64,000 nt of DNA, taken from the NCBI GenBank assembly GCA_030141605.1, contig JAQGDQ010000954.1, forward strand, positions 1-64,000. Reading direction: 5' to 3'. The DNA is from Tubiluchus corallicola (lineage: Eukaryota > Priapulida > Priapulimorpha > Priapulimorphida > Tubiluchidae). Positions 1-24,822 of this stretch are shown piece after piece. The translations under genes were made by a program, and so were the position numbers. Position 1 is the stretch's first letter. Each line of letters starts with the position of its first letter. Under the pieces are notes generated by a model. That model was not told where the DNA came from, made no database searches, and worked only from the letters and a program-made list of their open reading frames with translations.

Positions 1-338
1 TTATACCAGCCCTCTGTTATACGATAAGTGTCAACACAGACGATACTTAAACTTTGATAAGAAACGTTTATGACAGAAGCAAACCTATCGATATCTGACA
101 ATCGTTGAACATTCTTACAGTAGTATGAACGGAACAAATTGACACTGACTTACAACCAAAGTTTCCTGAAGTGGTTGATGCAATAGATATGTATATATAG
201 CGTTGCTTACAATGTAAGTAAATTAAAAATATTTGGTGTAATTATTTACATCCACGACAACGACAACGACAGCAACAACAACAGAACAACAACAACAACA
301 ACAACGTCAGCAACAACAACAGAACAACAACAACAAAA

Positions 339-372
<34 letters not shown>

Positions 373-528
373 TCCTGATCTGAGAAAAAGCTGCATAGTT
401 TAATTTGTCAACATTAAAATATCTGTCCGTTTGAACTACGCTATTTTGTTTTATATAGCATTTGAGAAAATACTGAAAATTCTACTTATAAAAGCAAGAA
501 CCGAGGTGTACTGAATCATCAATATAAG
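1..528. other. 5' flank of the transporter gene; CAA/CGACAA microsatellite
   Basis: AT-rich sequence with no convincing ORF. About 252-372 is a degenerate (CAA)n/(CGACAA)n tract. Confidence 0.6.
487..494 (+). promoter_or_regulatory. TATA-box-like element upstream of the transporter start
   Basis: TATAAAAG lies 35 bp before the proposed ATG at 529. A start site about 30 bp downstream would leave only a roughly 10-nt 5'UTR, which is short. This is a pattern match only. Confidence 0.35.
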
Positions 529-15579
<15,051 letters not shown>

Positions 15580-15658
15580 TTATGCAAATTGAAAGGCTTA
15601 ATTTAAAACCTGTTTTACCCTGATATTTGAACACTGCTACATTATTGCTACTATCATA

Positions 15659-15664
15659 AATAAA
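15659..15664 (+). terminator. Polyadenylation signal AATAAA for the transporter gene
   Basis: First canonical AATAAA after the stop codon, 80 bp downstream. Confidence 0.55.
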
Positions 15665-15794
15665 AACATAAAATTGTTCAGTATTCGCATATTCTTCAAA
15701 AATGATTTGATCAACCTGCTTCGTCAAATTTTTGTCAAAATTCTAGATAAAAAGAGGCCTACAAATGATCAAGACGTTCAAATCAGACGCTCTG

Positions 15795-15955
15795 GACGTT
15801 ACTTAGGTAACCAGACTCGACTTAAGTAACTAAACTCGACTTTAGGTAACCAGACTCGACTTAAGTAACTAGACTCGACTTTAGGTAACCAGACTCGACT
15901 TAAGTAACTAGACTCGACTTTAGGTAACCAGACTCGACTTAGGTAACCAGACTGA
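15795..15955. repeat. Short tandem repeat, ~40-bp unit
   Basis: Alternating TTAGGTAACCAGACTCGAC and TTAAGTAACTAGACTCGAC, about 4 copies, downstream of the transporter gene. Confidence 0.9.
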
Positions 15956-17641
15956 ATCTAAAACTAACGCATTAGAAAATAATATTGTAGTGATAGCTTG
16001 TGTCAAACATTTAAACAAATATTCTGATACATTTGTGAAACTAAAAATCAGAAAATATACTTTGCAACAAGAACTTATGATTGTATTTAAAGTTACAAAG
16101 AAGATCCTGACTGTTCTATGGCGGTCCTGTTCATCCCGGAAATCCAGTGTAGCATAATTAATCCCGGAAATCGAGTGTAGCAGGGTAATTGGTAGCCATT
16201 TGACTTGTAATGGAATAATTAAGTTTTTCTGTATTCTTTTCACTTCACTGTTTTGCACATCCATCTTAATTATAAAGACCCGCTAAGGCCTTCTAAAAAC
16301 TTTCGTGATTGTATTTCTACTTGGAAAAATTGAAGCCCTTTTAAACATTTTAATGACTTAAAAACGTATAAAAACTATTTTCTGGGATTATAGAAACGTT
16401 TAAGAGTCATAAGTCATTTATTTCACATTACACATTTACAATAGTTTCATGTACAATATCTAGTGAAAGGACCTACAATGAACATAATACACATAAGAAA
16501 TACTGCATAGGAAAAGCCTCAAACACTGTGCACCTATATACACAAATGTAAATGTGTTGCGGGCAATCAATTTATTGTGTGCACAATCATATCATTTTTC
16601 AACGAGAGCTAATTATGCAAACTTTGTGGTAAGATCTTTTGTCAAGACGACGAACATCCTTTTTTCTTTTTTTACACTTTGATTCTAACGTAATGTTTAC
16701 CGACTGTTCTCCACTTGTGATGCGCAGTAAGAAAAGCGCATGCGCTGGTCTGTTTCTGCCGTCAGAGGCGCAATCGAAGTACCGTGTTGCTTGTAGTTTT
16801 TCCCGCGCGATTAAAAAGAAGCTAATCACTCGTTTTGTAATTAGTTACGCAACAAAATATGTTCGATTTGTTTCCCAGAGACAAGTTTAGTACATTCACT
16901 TTGGTGATATTCCCCCCTTTAACTGATATAATTTTCCATTCAAAATGTCGTCCCGAGTCGAGGCAAGGTCAAATTTTATTAGTAAAACTTTTTATATACT
17001 ACGTCTATACCATATTGATACGCAGTTTGCATACCATGCCTCGGGACCCTAGCTGTGGCGGGTCTAAAGCTGCACTACGTCATACTTTGTTGTTGTTTTA
17101 ATTTTCATTTATTCTTACAAAAACTTTAAGGTACAAACAGAAACAATCCTCGCTACAGAAATTCTTATACGGGTTCACGCAATTCTGACAGCAATAGCGA
17201 CGGCCATGTTTGATATTATAAGAAAGTTGAAGAGAAACTTTTGCAACAGGACGCCCCATCAAGTCACTAGCTGACATCAATGTACACTTTATTGCTTGAA
17301 GGCTTTAAGCTACATTCATTGACAAGCAGTACGTGACTCTGGCACAGGCAAAGCATTAAATCTGGTTAGTTGCTAGAAACTACAAAGAATTAACGCCTCA
17401 CACGCTCACAAAAAATGGTTTTTTAACTCCAATTTTTGATCTGTGCTCTATAGTTCAAATGTTAATGAAATCTACGCATGCGCAGTCCCTTCAGCGCGAG
17501 AACGTTGGGTAAAAACTTGCAAACCCACCCCTCGCATTCGCAAAAATGGGCAAAACTTGAAAAGAAGGGTCTAGCTGAACACGAGAGAGGTATGTGTCTT
17601 ACACACAGGTCTGATCAGCGTGGTGAACGGGAGAAGACAAC
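15956..17641. other. Intergenic region between transporter and NIT genes
   Basis: No supportable gene. Mostly AT-rich. About 16650-17560 is richer in CpG and may contain the NIT-gene promoter. Short ORFs here show no recognisable motifs. Confidence 0.5.
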
Positions 17642-18242
17642 ATGGCAGAGTTCAAGAAAAAGAGACAAAAGAGGTTGATATTGTTGGTGATCGTGCTGAG
17701 TTTAGTGCCAGTTATCATCGTCATTGCGCAGAACATTGTCTGGATGAAAGAAGCTGGCAAGACGGTTGTGAACATCAACAAACTTCACGAATCTTTCAAC
17801 TTTACGCTCAAGGTTGCTGACATCATGGACAAGATACAGACAGAAAGACATTTGACGCTAATCTATCTGGCCGCTACGAGTTCGCAAGGACGTAATCTGG
17901 TGCAGAAAACGTTAGAAAAAGCGTACGAAGCAACCGACCAAGCTTTTGAAATCATTAAATTTGATGAGTGGATTCGAGGTTCCGACGCGTTTCGAAGTCA
18001 AAATGACCTCAATGCGTACATTCGACAACACCGCACGGACCTCCAACCAAATTCTCCCAGAAAAGGGGAACTGAAATTCTACAATGACATCAATGAGAAA
18101 CTGTCGCATTGGGTTTCCGGTCAGCTCAAACAGGTGTCGCATACATCGAGCTGGGATACCATCACCTCGTTTATACTGTTAACCGAAGGAAAGGAAAGGA
18201 CCTCAAGGGCTGACACGCTTGGGACGATTCATTTTATGACCG
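17642..18242 (+). CDS. NIT-domain protein exon 1
   Basis: The start was chosen because the ATG at 17642 is followed by a basic stretch and TM1. The donor is at 18243 (gtattt), chosen over reading to the stop at 18301 because phase 1 joins exon 2 to give RADTLGTIHFMTGSLNDENH, a continuous NIT-like helix. CpG-rich sequence lies just upstream (about 17470-17560). Confidence 0.78.
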
Positions 18243-19561
18243 GTATTTCATTCTATTATGATTCCTATTATGACGCTATGCTGTATGCTCCAGAAAAATA
18301 GCATAAAATTAACTAATATTACGTTGATGTATAATATAAGTTTTGACCACATTGACATTAAATTTGACTGTGGAGATCTCACTGAGGTTTATAAAAACTG
18401 GTCGGAAACGAAAAGATTTCATTTTGTCCTTATTTAAAGTTAATCAAATAATTGTTTTTATCTAAACTTGCAAAGCCATAAACTCAACTAAACTGCGTAT
18501 TTTCTTGATTACAAAATGGTTTAATCAGCAACTCACAGACGTAAGCATTGTGCATTTCTTCCTATAAACGAAACTAGACTATATATGTCGCATATTGTAT
18601 CGAGTACGCGATTGTGGTATTATGTGATCAATTTAATTGTCAGTCTACTACACTGAAGTACTGATTTAGTCTATGCTGCCATCTACACTCTCTGACAAAC
18701 TTTGTACAATTAGAGTGTAGATGGCAGCATAGACTAAATCAGCACTTTAGTGTAGTAGACTGACAATTAAATGGATCACATAATACCACAATCGCGTACT
18801 CCGTACAATAAGCGACAATATATTTCCACAAATTCACTTGCATTTTTCGATAGACAAGTTGCAGTCTGGGGCTCTCAACCTCGAAGCTTGACGGGCCCTA
18901 GACTGTAGCCTATGCTAGCCTATAGGATAATCCACCCCTGGTTGCAAAGCTTGAGGGGCCCTAGACTGCAGCCTATACTAGCCTATAGGATAATTTGGCC
19001 CTGGTTGTTCGTCTGTGCACCCCTTTCAACCAGATGTTAGTAGAATTAATTATTGATTTTTGCGTTTTAGGATCGCTTAATGATGAAAACCACAAGAACT
19101 TCGTAAAAGCGAGTACTTTAGGCAAATTCTTTCTTCAAAACATCTTTCCCGCCTCTCCAGACACGGAAGGCGCCTATCGAGACTACACGTTATCCAAAGA
19201 CTACAGACAGAAGACCAAGTTGGACGCAGAAGTTCTAAACCAGAATCCGGTGGAAAACATGGCAGACAAGGTAAAAGAATGGAATCGCCTCCAAAAACCA
19301 TACGCCAAGTTGCTGCGGGAAATGTCTAACAACCTGCAGGACAAATTCGAACAGGATCTACGAGCAGAGAAACATGAGCAGTCAAGAGTCATTGGAGCAG
19401 GCGTGGCCGTACTCATCATCTCCCTCCTATGTTGGTTTATTGTGGTTATCTTGGTGAGAGCGTACGAATATGTGGCAATCAAGGCAGAGATGAAGTTGAT
19501 GATGAGATCAGCAACTGCCAAAATGCTCACCATGGCAGGCATGGCGGCCAGTATAAAATGA
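17642..19561 (+). CDS. Membrane-anchored NIT-domain (nitrate/nitrite-sensing-like) protein without output domain, 2 exons
   Basis: Exons 17642-18242 and 19071-19561 (1092 nt, 363 aa). A short basic cytoplasmic start (MAEFKKKRQKR) precedes TM1 at about 12-33. An extracellular all-helical region of about 270 residues follows, then TM2 at about 307-329 and a 34-residue tail. The middle carries helical motifs of the NIT fold (Pfam PF08376 type): DKIQTERHLTLIYLAA, then LLTEGKERTSRADTLGTIHF and FMTGSLNDENHKNF across the splice. Family knowledge: NIT domains occur in bacterial receptors and in some animal membrane guanylate cyclases. Here no HNOBA or cyclase region follows; the reading frame stops 34 residues after TM2 and no downstream cyclase exon is visible. 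The role as a nitrate/nitrite sensor is inference from the fold. Confidence 0.8.
18581..18833. mobile_element. Fold-back (palindromic MITE-like) element in the NIT gene intron
   Basis: Two arms of about 110 bp, over 90% identical by eye as inverted repeats, around a spacer of about 20 bp. Matching arm segments include GATTTAGTCTATGCTGCCAT (+) and its complement at 18720-18740, and CGAGTACGCGATTGTGGTAT at 18601 paired with 18783-18802. Confidence 0.9.
18868..19008. repeat. Tandem duplication of ~75 bp
   Basis: Two copies of a unit containing GGGCCCTAGACTG(T/C)AGCCTA and TAGCCTATAGGATAAT, just before NIT exon 2. Confidence 0.85.
19071..19561 (+). CDS. NIT-domain protein exon 2 (second NIT half, TM2, short tail)
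   Basis: Acceptor tgcgttttag. Encodes the second helical half, a coiled amphipathic stretch (KPYAKLLREMSNNLQDKFEQ), TM2 (VIGAGVAVLIISLLCWFIVV) and the tail through MAGMAASIK-stop. No GT donor precedes the stop in a position that would extend the protein. Confidence 0.8.
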
Positions 19562-20179
19562 GAAAGTTTTTGCAAAACGCCAAAAGATGGCGCGCTGTCT
19601 GTTATTAGAAACAATTGTGTGTGATGTCGTCTAATCACAAAAGTCTGCTAACCTTGAAAACAGTTTAAAGGGAAACTCAACGATTTATTAGAGACTCAAT
19701 CTCATTTTAATTTCCTGTGCAAAATATACATTTTCTTGCCTATAAAAGTTAACATATACTTGAATAATGAGCTTAGAACGTTAATTAACGGCAACCGAGC
19801 ACAGCTATTGCTTACGTCAGAAACTAACCACAGTTTGTGCAATGGCAGGTATCTCCCTTGCGCGTCAAGCACGATTGCGTAAGTGTTACAGTACTGCTTA
19901 AACGCGTGATGTCACGAAAATGGGCTATGCGTCATATGACGTCAGAAACTAACACGGCAGTTCATAATCATGGTTATCACGGTACCGCCTTCTATTTGTC
20001 GGCCACGCGCATGTCACAAAAAGGCATCGTTGCCAATCTTAGTAGATTTACTTACCCGCGCGTAACTTTGAAAGTTTAATAAAATTGAAGTGCATTCTTT
20101 ATTCTGAACTCGTGTTTACACAATCATCCTTTAAGTGGCGCTCGTCACATTCATTGAAATCTCAAAATTTGCATTTAAA

Positions 20180-20216
<37 letters not shown>

Positions 20217-20456
20217 TTCCTTTCTCGTTTTAAACTTTTTGTCAATCGAATAAAAAAACTTTAAAATACTGAATGGAATATTCCTTCATTGAATATTTTC
20301 TGCCAAGTATTTAAAAATATTAGTAGTATTACAATCATCAATAATTATTGAGTCCATTCATTATCGCTCAACTTTATGAATAATGAGTAAATAAGACTGC
20401 AACAGCCTTGTAAGAACAGCCAAATTACACCATTTCTCTATGTTGATTTTTAGCAG
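19562..20456. other. 3' flank of the NIT gene
   Basis: AT-rich, with AATAAA near 20081 as a possible poly(A) signal and a GT/AT microsatellite at about 20178-20215. The ORF at 19837-20079 shows no recognisable motif. Confidence 0.45.
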
Positions 20457-20790
20457 TTCTGCGTGTGTGTGCGTGTGCGTGTATGCGTGTGTTCACGTGT
20501 ATGTGTTTGCGTGTGCATTGCATGTGTGTGTGCATGTGTGTCTGCGCACATGTGTGAGGGTGTGTGCGTGTGTTCACAGGTGTGTGTATGTGTGTGTTTG
20601 CGTGTGCATTGCATGTGTGCGCGCATGTGTGTCTGTGCACATGTGTGAGGGTGTGTGCGCGTGTTCACGGGTGTGTGTATGTGTGTGTTTGCGTGTGCAT
20701 TGCTTGTGTGCGTGCATGTGTGTCTGTTCACATGTGCGAGGGTGCGTGCGTGCGTGTGAGGGTGTGCGCGTGCGTGTGGATGAAGTGTCC
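20457..20790. repeat. GT-rich minisatellite with ~116-bp higher-order period
   Basis: GTGTGTGCGTGT-type tract in which TTTGCGTGTGCATTGC recurs at about 20507, 20597 and 20688. ORFs on both strands are repeat artefacts. Confidence 0.9.
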
Positions 20791-20946
20791 ATACGTAGAC
20801 TGCACACGTCCCCGCCCACATTTTAACCTTTACTTCTTCATTCCATATTGAAAAAAACAAAAAACAAAATTGCGATTAACAAAAGTTTCGTGTTTTTGTG
20901 ATTTAATTTCCACTCGAAACACCGATTTCTAGCCAACCAATAATTT

Positions 20947-21190
20947 CAATTCAATTCAAAATCATCTTTTATTTCTGCATTGAAAATGCCTGACAACACA
21001 CTAAGCATGATCATTACGTAAACACAGACAAACACAACATACTAACACTCTATTAACTACATGTAACAAAGAAAAAATAATTAAAAGCCACCGAAACAAA
21101 ACAAGAAAAACAACAAACAAAAATTGATGGTTGCTATCAAAGCATTGCAACCCTGGTATAAGCATAAAATGTGGATGGAAGAAATAAAGA
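20947..21190 (-). mobile_element. Possible LINE 3'UTR and tail, minus strand
   Basis: Minus strand ends in AAATAAAAGATGATTTTGAA followed by (TTGAA)n, typical of non-LTR tails. No coding part remains. Confidence 0.35.
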
Positions 21191-21445
21191 AATAAATCTA
21201 TACATATACATGTATATATACACACATATAGATATATACTATTGTTCTATATACCAATATACCACCAAATATATATCATATACATATGTATATATATTAG
21301 ATTTATTTCTTCCATCCACATTTTATATATATATATATATATGTGTGTGTATATGTATATTATTTATTTATTACCTTTATTTATTTTGAGTGGATTTACA
21401 ACACAGTGACATCTATTACTGATCACAGTAGTGCAGTAATATTTA

Positions 21446-21830
21446 AAGGACAAGAAAAGAGGTACCTGAAGTAGGTTTCAGAAAAATCGTCTTAAAAAAT
21501 TATATTACTTTATAGCATTTTTATGTGCATATCGTACTCGTCTTGAAAGGAATTTTTGTTTGTTTTAATTTTAAATTTCCCGCCACACACTGTTCCGACT
21601 GCACCATTACATGAGGTCACGTAAATCAGGGGAAGAAAAGGAAATGTTAAACTATGTCCCAAAAAACTTTAGATGCAAAGTTATATTATTTAGCAGTTCG
21701 TTTACCTGCTAGAAAGACTTACGTAACTAGAAATAATATTTTAAAATGTTCGTAGACGAGTACGATATATGCATAGAATTGCTATAAAGTATCTTCGGTA
21801 CATTTGTAGCCTGTTTTCCATTAGAATACA
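21446..21830. mobile_element. Dispersed repeat family A, copy 2 (with inverted arms)
   Basis: The first 300 bp match 660-965. In addition the 3' end (about 21750-21815) is an inverted copy of the 5' part: ACTTTATAGCATTTTTATGT versus complement of ATGCATAGAATTGCTATAAA. This suggests a TIR/fold-back element. Confidence 0.65.
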
Positions 21831-23050
21831 AATTTAGACACTGGTGTTTGACTTTGTGAGAAATTACATTGGGCCCTGTTGTTAAAGTTAACAGGTTAAA
21901 AGCAATTATCTACCAAAGCCCAAGTCAGCAGGTTGTATACTTTTAATTTCAGAGTTCCCTGGTTTTAGAAAGCATTACCGACGCATGCGCACGCGCTTCA
22001 CAAAAATATCACCCTTTCTGACTCTGACATTTAAGTTTATAAGCCAGTAAATAGGCCGTCGGTAATTAAATTAGCTCACTGTGCTTTTTCTTTTGGGACT
22101 GCCATAAATATTTCAACGTTTCTGTTCTTTGAAAGGCAACCGTATTTCATGCATAAAAATTTATTGCTTAAAGCGAAGCCTGGCGTAATCTCGTGATAAT
22201 AGATTTCCATGTTTTTCAACTTGTGAGGAACAAAAGGTACTGTTTTGTATTTTCAGTTTGTCCTTTTGTATCATTAATATAGTACTAGCAAAAGCCCCGC
22301 AAAAATTTTGCTTATAAATACACTTATAATCAACAATGCGCGAACGTTCTATCTAGTGTTTGTCTGTTTATCTAACGCAAGCAGCTTTTACTGAATTAAA
22401 GTTATAAGCAGAGTATAATGGATGACGTCAGAACAATGGAATGCGTCAGCAGTTTTCCAAACGAAAATTGCCAAAAATAGAACATCTAATTAACTCGTCG
22501 GTACTCCTCTTGCTGGACCTGCCCTAAAATATAGCCCACATCATCGTGTAGCCCTGTTCTTCCTCTTTCTAAAAAGCCGCATATCTCCTTTCGAGAGTCC
22601 CACCAGGCGCCGCTAGAACGTTTTTTCTGCAGGCTGTTTGGTCAAATTTTCGAAAAAATCGGGAGTTAGGTCCGGGGAAACGCCCGTTGCGGGACGCCGT
22701 GGCCCTCTCGCGAATTCTAAATACGCCTATGACACCCACAGATATATTATTTATTCTTCTTTTTGGCTTCATTTATAGTTTGATGATGGCTTCAGTAGCC
22801 GAAACTATGTTTCTTTCGTGTCTTAAATATTGCTGTGTTTGGATGCTAATAAGTTTTTACACTTGTCGTTTCAATGTATCAGTTTACTGGTTTTTTTGCA
22901 CAGTGTTTTGAGTGGATACAATCTTGTTTTAATATTGTTGTCCAAAACATTTGCAAAAACACTAGAAACTGATACGGATAGTTCGTGCAAACAAGCCAGC
23001 CAATAAAAAGAACCAGAAAATTTGAGGGTTTATGACCTTGTCGTTTTTGT
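21831..23050. other. Intergenic, no gene seen
   Basis: Unique-looking sequence with a GC-richer patch at 22560-22730 of unknown nature. No ORF with recognisable motifs. Confidence 0.4.
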
Positions 23051-23055
23051 TTTGC

Positions 23056-23080
23056 TGACGTCAACTGAATATTGGCCAAT
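23056..23080 (+). promoter_or_regulatory. CRE (TGACGTCA) and CCAAT-box cluster
   Basis: A perfect TGACGTCA palindrome at 23056-23063 lies 8-20 bp from ATTGG/CCAAT boxes at 23071-23080. It is 117 bp upstream of a short ORF at 23197. Confidence 0.35.
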
Positions 23081-23196
23081 CAAAATGCAGCATTTCACAC
23101 ACCTCCTTACATCTGACGTTGGTTTCTGTGCTGATTTCTATTTCAGAACGGGGTGACGAGTTGCAGTTCAACACAAATAGAAAGGAGTGCTCGTAG

Positions 23197-23424
23197 ATGG
23201 ACGCCAGAAACTACACCCAACTTGGTTCAGCTCTGCAAAAGTTTGCATTTTTGACAGAAAATAAGCAGCAGATCACGCAAGCAAAGCAGCCATGTTTGAC
23301 GCTTCGTTTACCAGGCCTTGCTAATAGGAAGTCTGTCAAACTTCACATTAGAAGCCAGTTTTCGTCTGGTAGCAGAGAAAAGCAACAGCTGTTCGAATAT
23401 GAAGACAGAGTGGACTTCACCTAA
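23197..23424 (+). CDS. Unrecognised 75-aa ORF, possible small gene or leading exon
   Basis: The ORF starts MDARNYTQLGSALQKFAFLT and ends YEDRVDFT-stop. It is framed by an acceptor-like atttcag at 23149-23156 and a good donor AAAAG|gtatgtg at 23429. The composition is less repetitive than its surroundings. It matches no family I know and may be non-coding. Confidence 0.25.
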   Translation: MDARNYTQLGSALQKFAFLTENKQQITQAKQPCLTLRLPGLANRKSVKLHIRSQFSSGSREKQQLFEYEDRVDFT

Positions 23425-23579
23425 AAAGGTATGTGAAAGGTGTATCCATTAATTTTATTTAATGTGAATGCAAATTTTGCCCTTTATTTTTCTTTTAACG
23501 ATTTAATGAAAGTATTGAAACCTCTTAAATTAACAAAAATGAACTAAACGGCTGCAGCGATGATTTAAAAGGGTAAATA

Positions 23580-24820
23580 CAGGGTGTCTCTGAAGTAACT
23601 ACACACTTTGCATTTTTTATGTTTTAACAAACAAAACAAAATGTTTTAAAATTGGTAAAGATGAACTAAAACCTTAGACAATTCATGTAGTTAAAATAGT
23701 CAAGTTGCTTAGCCAAACTATCCAAGTTGCATAGCTAAAATAGTTAAGTTACATAGCCAAAATAGTCAAGTTGCATAGCCAAAATAGAAGTTACATAGCC
23801 AAGATAGTCAAGTTGCTTAGCCAAAATAGCCAAGTTGCGTAGTCAAAATAGTCAAATTACATAGCCAAAATAGGCAAGTTGCATAGCTAAAATAGCCAAG
23901 TTGCATAGCCAAAATAGTTAAGTTACATAGCCAAAATAGTCAAGTTACATAGCCAAAATAGTCAAGTTACATAGCCAAAATAGTTAAGTTACATAGCCAA
24001 AATAGTCAAATTACATAGCCAAAATAGTCAATTACATAGCCAAAATAGTCAAGTTGCATAGCCAAAATAGAAGTTACATAGCCAAGATAGTCAAGTTGCT
24101 TAGCCAAAATAGCCAAGTTGCGTAGCCAAAATAGTCAAGTTACATAGCCAAGATAGTCAAGTTGCTTAGCTAAAATAGCCAAATTGCATAGCCAAAATAG
24201 TCAAGTTGCGTAGCCAAAATAGTCAAGTTGCATAGCCAAACTAGTCAAGTTGCATAGCCAAGATAGTCAAGTTGCTAAGCTAAAATAGTCAATTTGCATA
24301 GTCAAAATAGCCAAGTTGCGTAGCCAAAATAGTCAAGTTGCATAGCCAAAATAGTCAAGTTGCATAGTCAAAATGGTCAAGTGAGAGAAAAATCTGGAAA
24401 GAACAGCTGCACTAATAGGATGTGCTATTTTCACTACCATTTTTGGGGACCTCAAGACCTTTAGAGACCAGTCCAACAGTAAATGTGGTACCTTGCATTG
24501 AGATAAGTCTCTCACAGCCAATGAGTGGTGAGAAATGGCTGCACAGTGTTGAAAAACTGCATTGTTAAATGTGAGAGAACAATGTGGTCCATGTGGTGCT
24601 CTGAATTTCCACTGAACGTCAGCTGGTGATTAAGCAACATTTTGCCAGGCTGATTTTGCATCTCATTTCTGACGTTACTGTCATCACCATAGCAACGGGT
24701 TCCAGTCAACAAATAAATAAAAATAATTGCCAAAAGCCCTCTTGAATCATGTAAAAGCTTGTCGAGATCGGAGAAAAAAGCTTAAAACGAAAAATGTATG
24801 ACAACTTTTGAGACACCCTG
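23580..24820. mobile_element. Non-autonomous TIR transposon (TA target) carrying a 22-bp minisatellite
   Basis: Starts CAGGGTGTCTCTGAAGT and ends ACTTTTGAGACACCCTG, imperfect TIRs of about 40 bp, flanked by TA on both sides (23578-23579, 24821-24822) as in Tc1/mariner-type elements. The interior is mostly the tandem array at 23685-24380. No transposase ORF is recognised. Confidence 0.8.
23685..24380. repeat. 22-bp minisatellite inside the TA-flanked element
   Basis: Unit AAGTTGCATAGCCAAAATAGTC, about 31 copies with variants TTAC/TTGC and single-base changes. Confidence 0.95.
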
Positions 24821-24822
24821 TA

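Noticed and set aside
18243-18301. Extension of NIT exon 1 to the stop at 18301 as a single-exon protein
   Set aside because: It would truncate the NIT helix. The gtattt donor at 18243 joins exon 2 in phase and gives a continuous domain and a second TM helix.
19837-20079. 80-codon ORF downstream of the NIT gene as a possible cyclase or output exon
   Set aside because: Sequence shows no cyclase or kinase motif and no acceptor in phase with NIT exon 2, whose frame already ends in a stop.
23685-24380. Regular short repeats reminiscent of a CRISPR array
   Set aside because: The 22-bp units abut directly with no unique spacers, there are no cas genes, and the genome is animal. It is a minisatellite, as are the 44-, 55- and 87-bp arrays.
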